A stretch of 64,000 nt of DNA from Thecamonas trahens ATCC 50062 (lineage: Eukaryota > Apusozoa > Apusomonadida > Apusomonadidae). A program made the position numbers and the translations under genes. Below are positions 8,561 through 17,705 of this stretch, piece after piece. How positions within the stretch are numbered: position 1 is the first letter of the stretch; each line of letters begins with the position of its first letter. The notes beneath the pieces are model-generated. The model had not been told where the DNA came from, did no database searches, and saw nothing but the letters and a program-made list of their open reading frames with translations. The DNA lies in the NCBI RefSeq assembly GCF_000142905.1, contig NW_013657666.1:194992-258991 (forward strand). The letters are read 5' to 3'.

Positions 8561-9802
8561 ATGTCGCCCTCCACCTCGCTGCTCGTCGTGGTCATCGCTA
8601 TCCTCGCCGCACTCGCCGCACGGACCGTCCCCCACCGGTACACCGCCTCCCTGCGCTGCCTGTGGCCTCCTTCTCCCCCTCCCCCTCACCTCGCCACTCA
8701 CCTCCTCTTCCCCGCCGTCCCCAGCCCACTGCTCATCGTGCCGTTCTACCCCAAACCGCCTCCGGCTCTCGACGGGCCGTACGCGCTCAACACCGTGCTC
8801 ACTGATCTGTGCGTCGACGTCACGCTCGCCCATCCCTTTGACCTTGCAGGTGCAGAGACCGCCATTGCTTCGCCCGACGGCCTCTCGTGGTACACTGCCA
8901 CCAGTGCAGGCGTTGTTGCTCGTATCGACGTCGATGGCGACGTCGACGCCGGCACCGCCCTTCTCACCGCCCACCCGCTCGCCTACCTCGGCGGCCGCCC
9001 GCTCGGCCTTGCACTCCACCCCGAGCTCGGCGTCGTGGTTGCCGATGCGGCCCGCGGCTTGTTCAGCGTGAGCGAGGAGACCGGCATCGTCACACTCCTC
9101 GCTGCGAGCGTCGATCCTGAAGGTACCGACCCAATCCTCTACGCCGACGACGTCGACGTCGACGCCGACTCTGGCACCATCTACTTTTCCGACGCATCGA
9201 CCATCGCACCGTGGCGCAACGCGGACAACTCGTTTGAGACCTTTGAGGCCTCGGTCAAGGACGCGCTCGAGGCCGGCCACACCGGCCGCCTCCTCGCCTA
9301 TCATCCGGCCAATCGCTCGGTCGAAGTCCTCGCGGACGGCCTCTACTTTGCCAACGGCGTGGCTCTCTCTGAGGACAAGACTTTTGTCGTTGTCGCGGAG
9401 ACCTTTGCCGCCCGCGTCTCGCGGGTCTGGCTCACCTCGGACCGCCGCGGCGACGTCGAGGTTCTCATCGACAACCTGCCTGGCTACCCTGACGGCGTCT
9501 CGGCCTTCAAAGAGACGTTTTGGATCAGCATTGCCGCCCCGCGCTCCAAGTTCCTCGAGCTAGTGCACCCTTACGCACCAGTCAAGTCGGTTTTCTCGCT
9601 CCTCCCCCGCTGGATGGTGCCCAAGCCGCGCAAGCACGGCATGGCCATCCAGATTGATCCCACTGGCGCCGTCGTCCGCACCCTCCACGATCCCTCTGGC
9701 GAAGTCGTCCCCATGGTCACTGGCATCCACGCCATGGCCGTCGACCGCCTTCTCATCGGCAACCTCAAAGGCGATGGCATTATCCTCTGCCGTGGCGTCT
9801 GA
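8561..9802 (+). CDS. Strictosidine synthase-like / APMAP-type six-bladed beta-propeller, membrane anchored
   Basis: 413 residues as an open frame. An N-terminal hydrophobic segment (LLVVVIAILAALAA, about residues 6-20) predicts a signal anchor. The rest matches the strictosidine-synthase-like/APMAP family: GRPLGLALHPELG, ADDVDVDADSGTIYFSDAS, GRLLAYHPANRSVEVLADGLYFANGVALSEDK, LIDNLPGYPDGVSAFKETFW, and a C-terminal GIHAMAVDRLLIGNLKGDGI. Animal APMAP has arylesterase-like activity, but the substrate here is unknown. An 87-base in-frame stretch (8638-8724) begins GTACAC, is pyrimidine-rich and ends CCCCAG, so it may be an intron; removing it would bring the anchor closer to the propeller. Confidence 0.85.
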   Translation: MSPSTSLLVVVIAILAALAARTVPHRYTASLRCLWPPSPPPPHLATHLLFPAVPSPLLIVPFYPKPPPALDGPYALNTVLTDLCVDVTLAHPFDLAGAETAIASPDGLSWYTATSAGVVARIDVDGDVDAGTALLTAHPLAYLGGRPLGLALHPELGVVVADAARGLFSVSEETGIVTLLAASVDPEGTDPILYADDVDVDADSGTIYFSDASTIAPWRNADNSFETFEASVKDALEAGHTGRLLAYHPANRSVEVLADGLYFANGVALSEDKTFVVVAETFAARVSRVWLTSDRRGDVEVLIDNLPGYPDGVSAFKETFWISIAAPRSKFLELVHPYAPVKSVFSLLPRWMVPKPRKHGMAIQIDPTGAVVRTLHDPSGEVVPMVTGIHAMAVDRLLIGNLKGDGIILCRGV

Positions 9803-9887
9803 GCACACGCCCGTTTCGCCCCCCGCGCCCCGAACACAGCCGAACCCATCGATACACACACACACACCCCTCCCTGCCACCTGCGTC

Positions 9888-10145
9888 ATGCACCCTTGCC
9901 TCTGCTGCGGCTACCGCACTCTGCCTGACCCACCGCCGGGTACCTACGCCCTCTGTCCGGTCTGCTTCTGGGAGGACGATGGGTTCCAGGCTGCCAACGT
10001 CCACGAGGCCGGCGCCAACTCGGTCTCGCTCGCCGCCGCCCGCGCCAACTATGCCACCCACGGCACCTGCGATGAGACTGCTGTCGCACACGTCCGCCCG
10101 CCCACCGCCGCAGATGGCCCGCGCGTCATACACCCGCCACTTTAG
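9888..10145 (+). CDS. Small CPCC-type cysteine-rich protein
   Basis: 85 residues from the ATG at 9888. It begins MHPCLCCGYRTLPDPPPGTY followed by LCPVCFWEDDGF, the pattern of the cysteine-rich CPCC domain, a small zinc-ribbon-like module found mostly in bacterial proteins. The usual continuation (ANxxSLxxAxxNY) is visible as GANSVSLAAARANYATHG. Function of the family is unknown. It lies 85 bases downstream of the APMAP-like stop on the same strand, with a short (CA)n-containing spacer. Bacterial origin is possible but unproven; its codon use looks like that of its neighbours. Confidence 0.7.
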   Translation: MHPCLCCGYRTLPDPPPGTYALCPVCFWEDDGFQAANVHEAGANSVSLAAARANYATHGTCDETAVAHVRPPTAADGPRVIHPPL

Positions 10146-10438
10146 CCGTCATCTGCATGATGTGCTCGGCAACCGGGCTGCTGGACTAGCTTGGAGAGCT
10201 ACTGCTCGCCGCCGTGCTCGATGCCGTGCTCGATGTCACCTCACTGCTCACCCCGTCGCCACCCGCTCCAAACCTTGCCTGCTCCTGTACAGCTGCAGCT
10301 GCTTCTTCATCACTCGAGCCCTTGGCAAGGAGCCGCACCACAGATAATCCTTTTTCGGCGCCATCCCGTCTGCGGACGCATGACAACTATGGGCGCTTGC
10401 TGCGAGCGGGCGGGCGGGGAAGACAAGGGAGGAGGCTT

Positions 10439-12007
10439 CTACGAAGACCCGATTTCGTCCCAGGTGGCAATGGTGACGACGGTGGAGATGATGCCACAGA
10501 CGACGCCGATGACGGCGAGGGCAACGCAAGCAATCTGCTTGCCCGGCCGCGAGTAGTTGGCCTTGTAGCCAAACATGCCCGGGAGGATAAAGGCGATGCC
10601 CATGCCACAGGTGGCGCCGACCACGTCGAGCATGCCGGGCAGATTCGGCACAAGCATCGAGGTGATGAGGGCGATGGCGTTGAGGGCCGTGGTGAGGGCA
10701 ATGCGAGCGGGGAGGCCGCGCGAGCGGATGTCGACAATGGGCGCGAGAATGAGCGCGATGGTCTCGCGGAGCGGGAGGAAGAAGAGCGGGTAGGAAAAGG
10801 CGAGAACGAGAAAGAGCGCGACGCGACCAACGTTGACCAGAACGTCGTCGCTGCGAAAGTTGAGCAGGACGTCTCCCTTGGTCGCTACGCCGAACGAGTA
10901 GATGCCGACGAGGCCAAAGAGGATGTAGAAGACGAGGCAGACCGAGACGGCGCCGGTAGAGACAGCCAAGACGCGCGACTTTGTCGGGTTGCGCAACTCG
11001 TTTGCGACACGCACGGCGTTGAACTGGCCATTGAAGGCAACGGCAATGATGGGGAGGGCGAGGAAGAACTTGGACGAGACAATGGCGTAGCGGAGGCGGA
11101 TGATGTGCGGATCTGGCGACGGGTCAGTGCCCGACTCGACACGGAGCGTACTCACCGACTGAAAGAGTCGGACGCAGAGTGCGATGAGGAGATAGATGAG
11201 GCAGCCGAGCGCAGCCATCGAGGTGTGCCGTAGGAACCGCAGGTCTTGCGCGAGCGTCAGCGGATAGATGAGCGCCACCGCATAGACCGAGAGCCAGTCG
11301 CGCGAGAGCCAAGGCGAAGCTGGTGCGTACTGCGAGACTACCGGGTGGAGCGAGTCCGACATGAGGATGGCGTAGATGATGGTGGCTCCGATGAGGAGGA
11401 GGACCAGCGAGGCCTGGACCACCCGCCGCCCAGCCTGTCCAAAGTAGAACGCTGCAATGTCTTCGTACGACCGTTGCCCCGAGAGCCGGCGGGTCTCTGC
11501 CAGAAGATAGAACGAAAACATGGAGAGGAGCGCGACCGCGACGAGGAGCGCGAGGCCGAGAGCAACGCCCGTCACCGAGAGCGCGTACGGCACCGCGAGG
11601 ACGCCTGCGCCGATGCAGGTGTTGGCAAGAACAACCACCGACTCGACAATGGTTGACTCGCCGTCCACCAGATCGGACGCCAACAGCGGATGTGACTCGC
11701 CGCACTCGGAGACGTCGGCCACCGACTCGACCTCGCCCACTAGCCACAGCGACGTCGTGGGCGCAATCGTCGGTGGCGGCGGCTGTAGCAGCCCGATCGC
11801 GGCGTAAAACTTGTGCCGCGCATACGGTTGTGGCACAGACGGCACCGCCGCCCCTTTCCCTCCCCTTCTCCTCTCAGCTCCATCTCCAGCCCCAGCTCCA
11901 GTCCCAGCTCCAGCTCCAGTCCCGCCTGTGCCCATCGGCCGGCCTGATTCGTCGTCACTGCCAAACCGATTGACCGAGGTGAGCAGGGCGGCCTTGTCGA
12001 GCGCCAT
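10439..12007 (-). CDS. Amino acid transporter, AAAP/SLC38 family
   Basis: 522 residues from the minus-strand ATG at 12007. A cytosolic N-terminus of about 120 residues with a Gly/Ala-rich patch (GTGAGAGTGAGAG) precedes the transporter core. The first core helix has the AAAP signature STIVESVVVLANTCIGAGVLAVPYAL. About 10-11 hydrophobic segments follow, including VALGLALLVAVALLSMFSFYLL, ASLVLLLIGATIIYAILM, FFLALPIIAVAFNGQF and CLVFYILFGLVGIYSFG. The FNGQFN and NELRNPTKSR motifs are typical of SLC38/Avt-type vacuolar or plasma-membrane transporters. Substrate and membrane cannot be told from sequence. It is convergent with the CPCC gene across a 293-base spacer with nothing recognisable. Confidence 0.9.
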   Translation of the reverse strand: MALDKAALLTSVNRFGSDDESGRPMGTGGTGAGAGTGAGAGDGAERRRGGKGAAVPSVPQPYARHKFYAAIGLLQPPPPTIAPTTSLWLVGEVESVADVSECGESHPLLASDLVDGESTIVESVVVLANTCIGAGVLAVPYALSVTGVALGLALLVAVALLSMFSFYLLAETRRLSGQRSYEDIAAFYFGQAGRRVVQASLVLLLIGATIIYAILMSDSLHPVVSQYAPASPWLSRDWLSVYAVALIYPLTLAQDLRFLRHTSMAALGCLIYLLIALCVRLFQSVSTLRVESGTDPSPDPHIIRLRYAIVSSKFFLALPIIAVAFNGQFNAVRVANELRNPTKSRVLAVSTGAVSVCLVFYILFGLVGIYSFGVATKGDVLLNFRSDDVLVNVGRVALFLVLAFSYPLFFLPLRETIALILAPIVDIRSRGLPARIALTTALNAIALITSMLVPNLPGMLDVVGATCGMGIAFILPGMFGYKANYSRPGKQIACVALAVIGVVCGIISTVVTIATWDEIGSS

Positions 12008-12501
12008 GTTGCCTCTCTGCCTACGTGCGCCCGCTCTGCGCCTGCTGCTCTCCCTGAGCAGTGCTCGACAGGTGGGTGGGTGTGCGGGGTGTGCGAGTGG
12101 GTGGACAAGCGGGCAAGCGGGTCGGGTGGAGCCTGCCGTCTCCCTCTCCGCTGCCACAGCCAGCCACCCACTTTGGAGTCCGAGCGTGAGTCGGACGGAA
12201 TCACAGACACACACATACACACCCGCGCACATACACGCACGCACAACGGCTGCATCGATCATGGGTTGACCCCCCCCCCCCCCCCCCCCCTTTCCCCACA
12301 TGCCCCGCACAATCGAATCACCTCCATGTTGCAACAGATCTGCATCGGAATGCCCATCGAAGCCATTGGAGCTCGGCGGGAGCAGCCCATCCTCTCCCGC
12401 TGCTCCCCCCCCCCCTCCCCCAGTCCCCCCCCACCCCGCCACGCCATAGCCTTTGGCGACAACACCTCAGCACACCACTCTTCCACTCTTACTCGAGCAA
12501 G
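12008..12501. promoter_or_regulatory. Divergent promoter region with C-tracts
   Basis: Lies between the transporter (minus) and RNase Z (plus). It holds a CA-rich patch (about 12205-12243), a 21-base C-run at 12270-12290, and a second C-rich tract at 12404-12433 about 70-100 bases before the RNase Z ATG. No RNA gene or extra coding region is evident. Confidence 0.45.
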
Positions 12502-14937
12502 ATGGCGATGGCAGACGTTGGAGCGAGTGCTAGCGTGCCGATGGAGATGGAGCAGGCTGGGAGCAGGCTGGAGACCGTGGCGCCGTATGGCCTGGTGGAG
12601 GTCAAGGTGGTGGGGACCGGGGCGGTCGATGCGCCGCCGTCGGTGGCGCTCTCGTTTGGCTCTGCAGGCATTCTGTTCAACTGCGGCGAGGGGACGCAGC
12701 GGCTGTGTATGAACCACAAGATCCGTGTCAAGCGCTTCACCCATGTGGCGCTGACCTCGCTGCGGTGGGCGGCGACGGGCGGCTTGCCCGGCATGCTGCT
12801 CACGCTGGCCGACACCGGGCTGACTGCCATCAACCTCACCGGCCCGCTGTATACCGAGCACTGGCTCGATGCCACACGGTTCTTCCTCCAGCGCAACGAT
12901 CTGGACATTGCGGTAGCGACAGTCGGCTGCAATGCTCCGCTGGTGGTCGACATTCCGGCCGGCGATCCATCGTCTGCCAACCGGCCCATCATGCGGATGA
13001 CGGCGGTGGCGCTTGTGCCGGCAGGCGCCCCGGCAGATGTCGAGATCCCGTCGACGGGGCGGATCAACATCCGCGCGGCCTCATGCCGCGGCAAGCGCAA
13101 GCGCATGGAGCGTGAGTCGGTCGGCCCGGCTGACGGGAGCGCGGCCTCGGCGGGCAATGACGACGACGCAAAGCGGTCCAAGCTCCTCACTACCGACGCA
13201 GGCGAGACCAACGCCCGCCCCCAGCCGTATACCATACCTGACGAGGTCATTGCCGCGGTTGAGGCCGATCCGTCGACCCGGTTCCTGCGGCCGTTCGACT
13301 CGGAGGCGAGGGTTCCGCTTGTCGACGCCGCCGCGGCCTACGTCGTCGAGCTCCCGCCAATGGTCGGTAAGTTCAATGCCAAGGCTGCTCGCGAGCTCGG
13401 CGTCCCGCCTGGTCCGCTGTACAAGCAGCTGCAGCACGGCCAGCCGGTGGTGCTCGAGTCGGGCGGCGTAGTCCAGCCACACCAGGTCATGGGCCCGCCA
13501 ACGCCCGGACCGGCAGTGGCCGTCATTCCGTGCCCGAACGCGGGGTATGTGGACGCGGTAACGCGCTCGACAACGCTTCGCGCCTCGCTTGCAGGCGTCC
13601 AGAAGCTCGCGCTCATCGTCCATCTCACGCCGCCGGCGGTCTTTGAGTCGCCCGAGTATCTGAGCTGGGCGCAGAGTCTCGGCGAAGGCGTCGAGCACAT
13701 GGTGCTTGATGGCGGCTACGCGTCGAACCGGTACATGTTCACGGCTGCGACACGGGCGGCGCTCAAGCTGCACGCGCTCGAGGCCTCACTCTACCCCAAG
13801 CCGTGGCGGTGCGTCGCCGGCGGCGCGCAACTACCGGACGACCTCCCGATTGCTGCCAAGCGTGGTGACATGCTCGACACCTATCTCCTCTCACCGCCCA
13901 AGAAGCTGGGCTGGGTGGCTGGCACCCAGCCGGCGCTTATCGACGAGGAGGCCATTGCTGCCAATGTTGCCATAACGCTTGCCAGCGTGCCGCCACCAGA
14001 GACGCCAGCCGAGACGGTGGCGCCGGAGCCGCTGCAGGTCCTCTTCCTCGGCACCGGCGCCGCGCTCCCGTCCAAGTACCGCAACGTCTCGGGCACGCTC
14101 ATCCACGTGACCGACGACACGCGGCCTCCATACGCCTTTCTTCTCGACTGCGGTGAGGGCTCGGTCGGGCAGCTGCGGCGGCGGTACGGGCCAGACGGCG
14201 CCGACGAGGTTCTTGCGAGCCTTGCCTTTGTCTTTGTCTCGCACATCCACGCCGACCACCACCTAGGGCTCGTCTCTGTTCTTGCGCGGCGGACCGCGCT
14301 TGGCCTCCCGCCGACAGTGGTGATCGGCCCGGCGGCGCTCGGCCTGTGGCTGGCCGAGATTGCGTGCTTGGAGGGCATGGCGTACACCTTTGTCGACTCT
14401 TGGCACTGCCGAGTGACGCGCGCCGGGGCCACGCCGGCGATGGACGATCCCGAGGCCGCGCCGCTCGGTGACGCGCTGGCCGCTGTCGGCATCGCCTCGC
14501 TCGCCGCTGTGCCAGTTGACCACTGCTTCCGGTCGTACGGCGCGGTCGTCCGCAGCGAGGCCGGGTGGAGCGTGGTTTTCTCCGGTGACTGCCGCCCGTC
14601 GCCGCTCCTCGCCGCCGTCGGCACCGACGCCACCGTTCTCATCCACGAGGCAACGTTCGAAGACGAGCTCGCCCACGAGGCTGTGGCCAAGAAGCATGCA
14701 ACAACTGGCGAGGCCGCTGGCGTCGGCGCCGACATGGGCGCCACAACCGTTCTCCTCAACCACTTTTCGCAGCGCTACCCCAAGATCCCGGTCATGGACG
14801 TCGGCGCCTACGCCGCCCGCACCGCCCTCGCCTTTGACTACATGACCATCACTCCCGCCGACGTCCCGCTCGCAGCCTCGCTAGTCCCTGCTCTCCAGGC
14901 GCTATTCGACGAGCCCGATGACGATGACGAGGCATAA
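12502..14937 (+). CDS. ELAC2: Long-form tRNase Z (ELAC2-type tRNA 3'-endonuclease)
   Basis: 811 residues, matching the size of eukaryotic long-form RNase Z, two tandem metallo-beta-lactamase-fold halves. The N-terminal half is degenerate but recognisable (FNCGEGTQRLCMNHKIRVKR, GGLPGMLLTLADTGL). The C-terminal half carries the active site: LFLGTGAALPSKYRNVSGTL, LLDCGEGSVGQLRRRYG and FVSHIHADHHLGLV (HxHxDH at about residues 580-585), then SGDCRPS, HEATFEDEL and LNHFSQRYPK. The enzyme removes 3' trailers from pre-tRNAs in nucleus and/or mitochondria. A Lys/Arg-rich insert (GKRKRMERE, about residues 195-240) could be a nuclear signal. Two early Met codons (1 and 3) are equivalent choices; no mitochondrial presequence is obvious. 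Confidence 0.95.
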   Translation: MAMADVGASASVPMEMEQAGSRLETVAPYGLVEVKVVGTGAVDAPPSVALSFGSAGILFNCGEGTQRLCMNHKIRVKRFTHVALTSLRWAATGGLPGMLLTLADTGLTAINLTGPLYTEHWLDATRFFLQRNDLDIAVATVGCNAPLVVDIPAGDPSSANRPIMRMTAVALVPAGAPADVEIPSTGRINIRAASCRGKRKRMERESVGPADGSAASAGNDDDAKRSKLLTTDAGETNARPQPYTIPDEVIAAVEADPSTRFLRPFDSEARVPLVDAAAAYVVELPPMVGKFNAKAARELGVPPGPLYKQLQHGQPVVLESGGVVQPHQVMGPPTPGPAVAVIPCPNAGYVDAVTRSTTLRASLAGVQKLALIVHLTPPAVFESPEYLSWAQSLGEGVEHMVLDGGYASNRYMFTAATRAALKLHALEASLYPKPWRCVAGGAQLPDDLPIAAKRGDMLDTYLLSPPKKLGWVAGTQPALIDEEAIAANVAITLASVPPPETPAETVAPEPLQVLFLGTGAALPSKYRNVSGTLIHVTDDTRPPYAFLLDCGEGSVGQLRRRYGPDGADEVLASLAFVFVSHIHADHHLGLVSVLARRTALGLPPTVVIGPAALGLWLAEIACLEGMAYTFVDSWHCRVTRAGATPAMDDPEAAPLGDALAAVGIASLAAVPVDHCFRSYGAVVRSEAGWSVVFSGDCRPSPLLAAVGTDATVLIHEATFEDELAHEAVAKKHATTGEAAGVGADMGATTVLLNHFSQRYPKIPVMDVGAYAARTALAFDYMTITPADVPLAASLVPALQALFDEPDDDDEA

Positions 14938-14948
14938 AACGCAAGGAT

Positions 14949-14968
14949 CCCCCCTCCCCCCCCCCCCT
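14949..14968 (+). promoter_or_regulatory. C-rich tract between RNase Z and the polycystin gene
   Basis: Twenty C/T bases with two long C-runs, starting 11 bases after the RNase Z stop and about 220 bases before the favoured polycystin start. Member of the recurrent C-tract class. Confidence 0.35.
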
Positions 14969-15186
14969 CTAGCCGCCCACCGCCCGCCGCCCGCCACCTC
15001 CGCCACCTCGCCGCTCACCAACAATTCTTATTCATGGCGACAGCCAGCCACCCCCCGTCACCCTCCGCAACTCGCACACCCACATACACATACACACCCC
15101 ACCCCCACCACCCCCACCCCCTACCCCCTCCCTCCCTCCCCACACAAGACTGCAGGTCGGCGAAGCAAGAACACCCCAGCAGCAAC

Positions 15187-17556
15187 ATGTCGTCATCGTC
15201 GTCTTCGACAGCGTCAGCGTCGTCGGCGAATGGAGGAACCAAGCCGGCGACCAAGAGCGGAGAGACTATTCGCCTCGACGAGCCTGAGGAGCTGCCGCCC
15301 ATCGCCAACGAGGTTGCCATTCCGCTGGAACCTGTGAACGGTGGTGGCGGTGAGCACGGGGCCGGTGCCCGAGATGAGGCTGGGGAAGCAAGCAAGAGCA
15401 ACGACGTGGAGGGCGGACAGACGCGGACGCAGCAGGTGACCGGGTACGTTCTGCGGGCGCGGGACGTGGTGATGGCCTCGCTGGAGGTTGTGCTCTACAT
15501 CCTGTTCTTGGTGGCGTTCTGCCTCATGGCGTACGGCGCGCGGAACTCCACGTACTCGTACCACTACAACGCGCTGATGAAGGATCTGTTCCTGGAAGAG
15601 GAGTTTCCGGTCTCGTCGTCGCACATCCTCAAGAACTTCTACGACTGCGCCACCATCGAGGAGGTGTGGCAGTACCTCAATGGGCCATTCCTGGCCGGGC
15701 TGGCCGACAACGGGTCCAACGGGCCCGACGGGTACATTTACGGCGTCAACAGGCTCATCGGCATGGCGCGACTGCGACAGCTGCGAGTTAAGCCGGGCAA
15801 GTGCCCGCTGCTCGGCGCCTTCAAGTCGTCGTTTGCCGTGCAAGGCTGCCTTGCGCCGTACAAGGAGCAGTACGAGAGCCGCGAGACGTTCTCGGCCGGC
15901 ACGGCACCATTCCGGTACGCCTCCGAGAGCGAGGTCGGCGGCTTTGAGGTGCTTGGCCGGATCACCCGGTACGACGGTGGCGGCTTTGTCGAGTACTTTA
16001 ACGGGACGAGCAGCGACGCGAGCAAGATGGCGTTTCTGCAGACCAACAACTGGCTCGATGTGCAGACCCGGGTGGTTGTCGTCGACTTTTCGACGTACAA
16101 CGCCAACATCAACATGTTCTTTGTCGGTCAGATGGTGTTTGAGTTTCTTCCGTCGGGTGGCGTCGTACCGTCGTCAGTCTTCCGGGTCATTCGCTTCTAC
16201 CGCTACCCGCCGACGGCCTCTGGCCGGTTCCAGATCTTCCTCGAGCTCACTGTTGCGGCATTTGTCCTCTTTTATGTGTTGCAAGAGCTGTTTGAGATGA
16301 AGCAAAAGGGCATCGGGTACCTCTCGGACGGATGGAACTTTTTCGACATTGTCAACCTGCTCCTCTTCATCACTCTCTTTGTCTTCCGCATCATCATCAC
16401 TGTCGAGTTCAACAAGCTCCAGCTGACCAACTTTGAGGGCAGCTTGCGGTACTACAACTTTACCAACCTGGTCACCCTCTCGTCGGCCGAGTTCAACATC
16501 CTCTCGCTCAACGGTTTTCTCCTCTTCTTCAAGGTTCTCAAGTATGCTCGGTTCTCAAAATCGGCCCTCATCATCACCAAGACCATCAAGCGGGCGGTCC
16601 TCGGCATCGCCGCCCTCACCGTCATGGTCATGTTCCTCCTCCTCGGCTTTGCCTTTTTCGGCAACCAGTCGTTTGGCACCGACGTCGACAGCTACCGCAC
16701 CTTCACCTTTTCGCTCCTCACCATGGTCCGCGGCCTGCTCGGCGAGCTCGACTTTGAGTCGCTGTGGGCCAACAACCGGCTCATGGGCCCGATCTTCTAC
16801 CTCGCCTTTGTCATCCTCTTTGTCTTTATCCTCATGTCGGTCTACATTTCCGTCATCGACGACGCCTACGGCCGCGTGCAGGACAAGTACGAGAACCGGC
16901 CCAACCCGCACGCCCTGTGGATGACCTCGCTCAAGGACTACGCCGCTGGCCACATGCCGGCTAAGGTCAAGTCCTGGCGCGAGGCGCTCCGCAAGCAGAA
17001 GGAGATCGAGCGCGCCCAGCGTGGCGTCCTCGCCGCAGACACCAACAACGACGACAAGATCGACCGGTCCGAGGCCCAGGCCCTCCTCGCTCAGCAGCAG
17101 GACATGGCCCAGTACCTCGGCGTCGACAACGTCGACGACCTCTTCGCAATGTACGACGCCGACCAGGACGGTCAGCTCGATCTGGAAGAGCAGGCTGCCA
17201 TCATGGCCCGCCTCGAGGAGGAGCGTGCCCGCTACTCGGCCATCTGTCAGGACCTCGCCACAGACGGCGCCGCCGACGACTCGGACCTCCCGCCGCCATC
17301 CGCGCACACCGCCATGCGCCTCCGCGCTCTCGCAGCCGCCGACGATGACCGCGACGAACTGGGTACCCGCGTCGAGTCGCTCGAGACCCTCGTCGCCTCG
17401 CTCCACGGCAAGCTTGACGTCGCCCTCGACTTTTTGCGCTCCATCACAGCCCAGCAGGCCCGCGCTCGCCGTCGCCGCCGCACCGCCTCGGTCAACCTCT
17501 CCCAGCTGGCTGACGCCCGTCCTGCCCATGCTCGTCCGTCGTCAACCATGCAGTAA
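15187..17556 (+). CDS. PKD2: Polycystin-2-like TRP channel with EF-hands
   Basis: 789 residues from the ATG at 15187. An in-frame ATG at 15034 would add 51 low-complexity Pro/His/Thr residues and is less likely. TM1 is at about residues 93-117 (LEVVLYILFLVAFCLMAYGA). It is followed by a large extracellular polycystin/TOP domain (about 120-340) with FSTYNANINMFFVGQMVFEF. Five more helices follow, including FFDIVNLLLFITLFVFRIIIT, and a pore region with LLTMVRGLLGELDFESLW before the last helix (ILFVFILMSVYISVIDDAY). Two EF-hands lie in the cytosolic tail: DTNNDDKIDRSEA (about 617) and DADQDGQLDLEEQ (about 656). A short C-terminal coiled coil follows. The arrangement fits PKD2, a Ca2+-regulated cation channel of cilia and ER. 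Confidence 0.92.
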   Translation: MSSSSSSTASASSANGGTKPATKSGETIRLDEPEELPPIANEVAIPLEPVNGGGGEHGAGARDEAGEASKSNDVEGGQTRTQQVTGYVLRARDVVMASLEVVLYILFLVAFCLMAYGARNSTYSYHYNALMKDLFLEEEFPVSSSHILKNFYDCATIEEVWQYLNGPFLAGLADNGSNGPDGYIYGVNRLIGMARLRQLRVKPGKCPLLGAFKSSFAVQGCLAPYKEQYESRETFSAGTAPFRYASESEVGGFEVLGRITRYDGGGFVEYFNGTSSDASKMAFLQTNNWLDVQTRVVVVDFSTYNANINMFFVGQMVFEFLPSGGVVPSSVFRVIRFYRYPPTASGRFQIFLELTVAAFVLFYVLQELFEMKQKGIGYLSDGWNFFDIVNLLLFITLFVFRIIITVEFNKLQLTNFEGSLRYYNFTNLVTLSSAEFNILSLNGFLLFFKVLKYARFSKSALIITKTIKRAVLGIAALTVMVMFLLLGFAFFGNQSFGTDVDSYRTFTFSLLTMVRGLLGELDFESLWANNRLMGPIFYLAFVILFVFILMSVYISVIDDAYGRVQDKYENRPNPHALWMTSLKDYAAGHMPAKVKSWREALRKQKEIERAQRGVLAADTNNDDKIDRSEAQALLAQQQDMAQYLGVDNVDDLFAMYDADQDGQLDLEEQAAIMARLEEERARYSAICQDLATDGAADDSDLPPPSAHTAMRLRALAAADDDRDELGTRVESLETLVASLHGKLDVALDFLRSITAQQARARRRRRTASVNLSQLADARPAHARPSSTMQ

Positions 17557-17649
17557 TGAACATACACGCCTGCCTGCCACACGGCTCCACCACCACCTCT
17601 GCGAACGAACAACCTGCGGCACACCCTCACCACTCGCACACCCAGCCCT

Positions 17650-17678
17650 CCCCCTCCCCCCCCCCTCCCCCCCCCCCC
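17650..17678 (+). promoter_or_regulatory. C-tract immediately upstream of the AlkB-type gene
   Basis: C-rich tract with runs of 10 or more C ending about 28 bases before the ATG at 17706. Same class as the other leader C-tracts. Confidence 0.45.
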
Positions 17679-17705
17679 ACCACTCCACCTAATCGTGTAG
17701 CTTCC

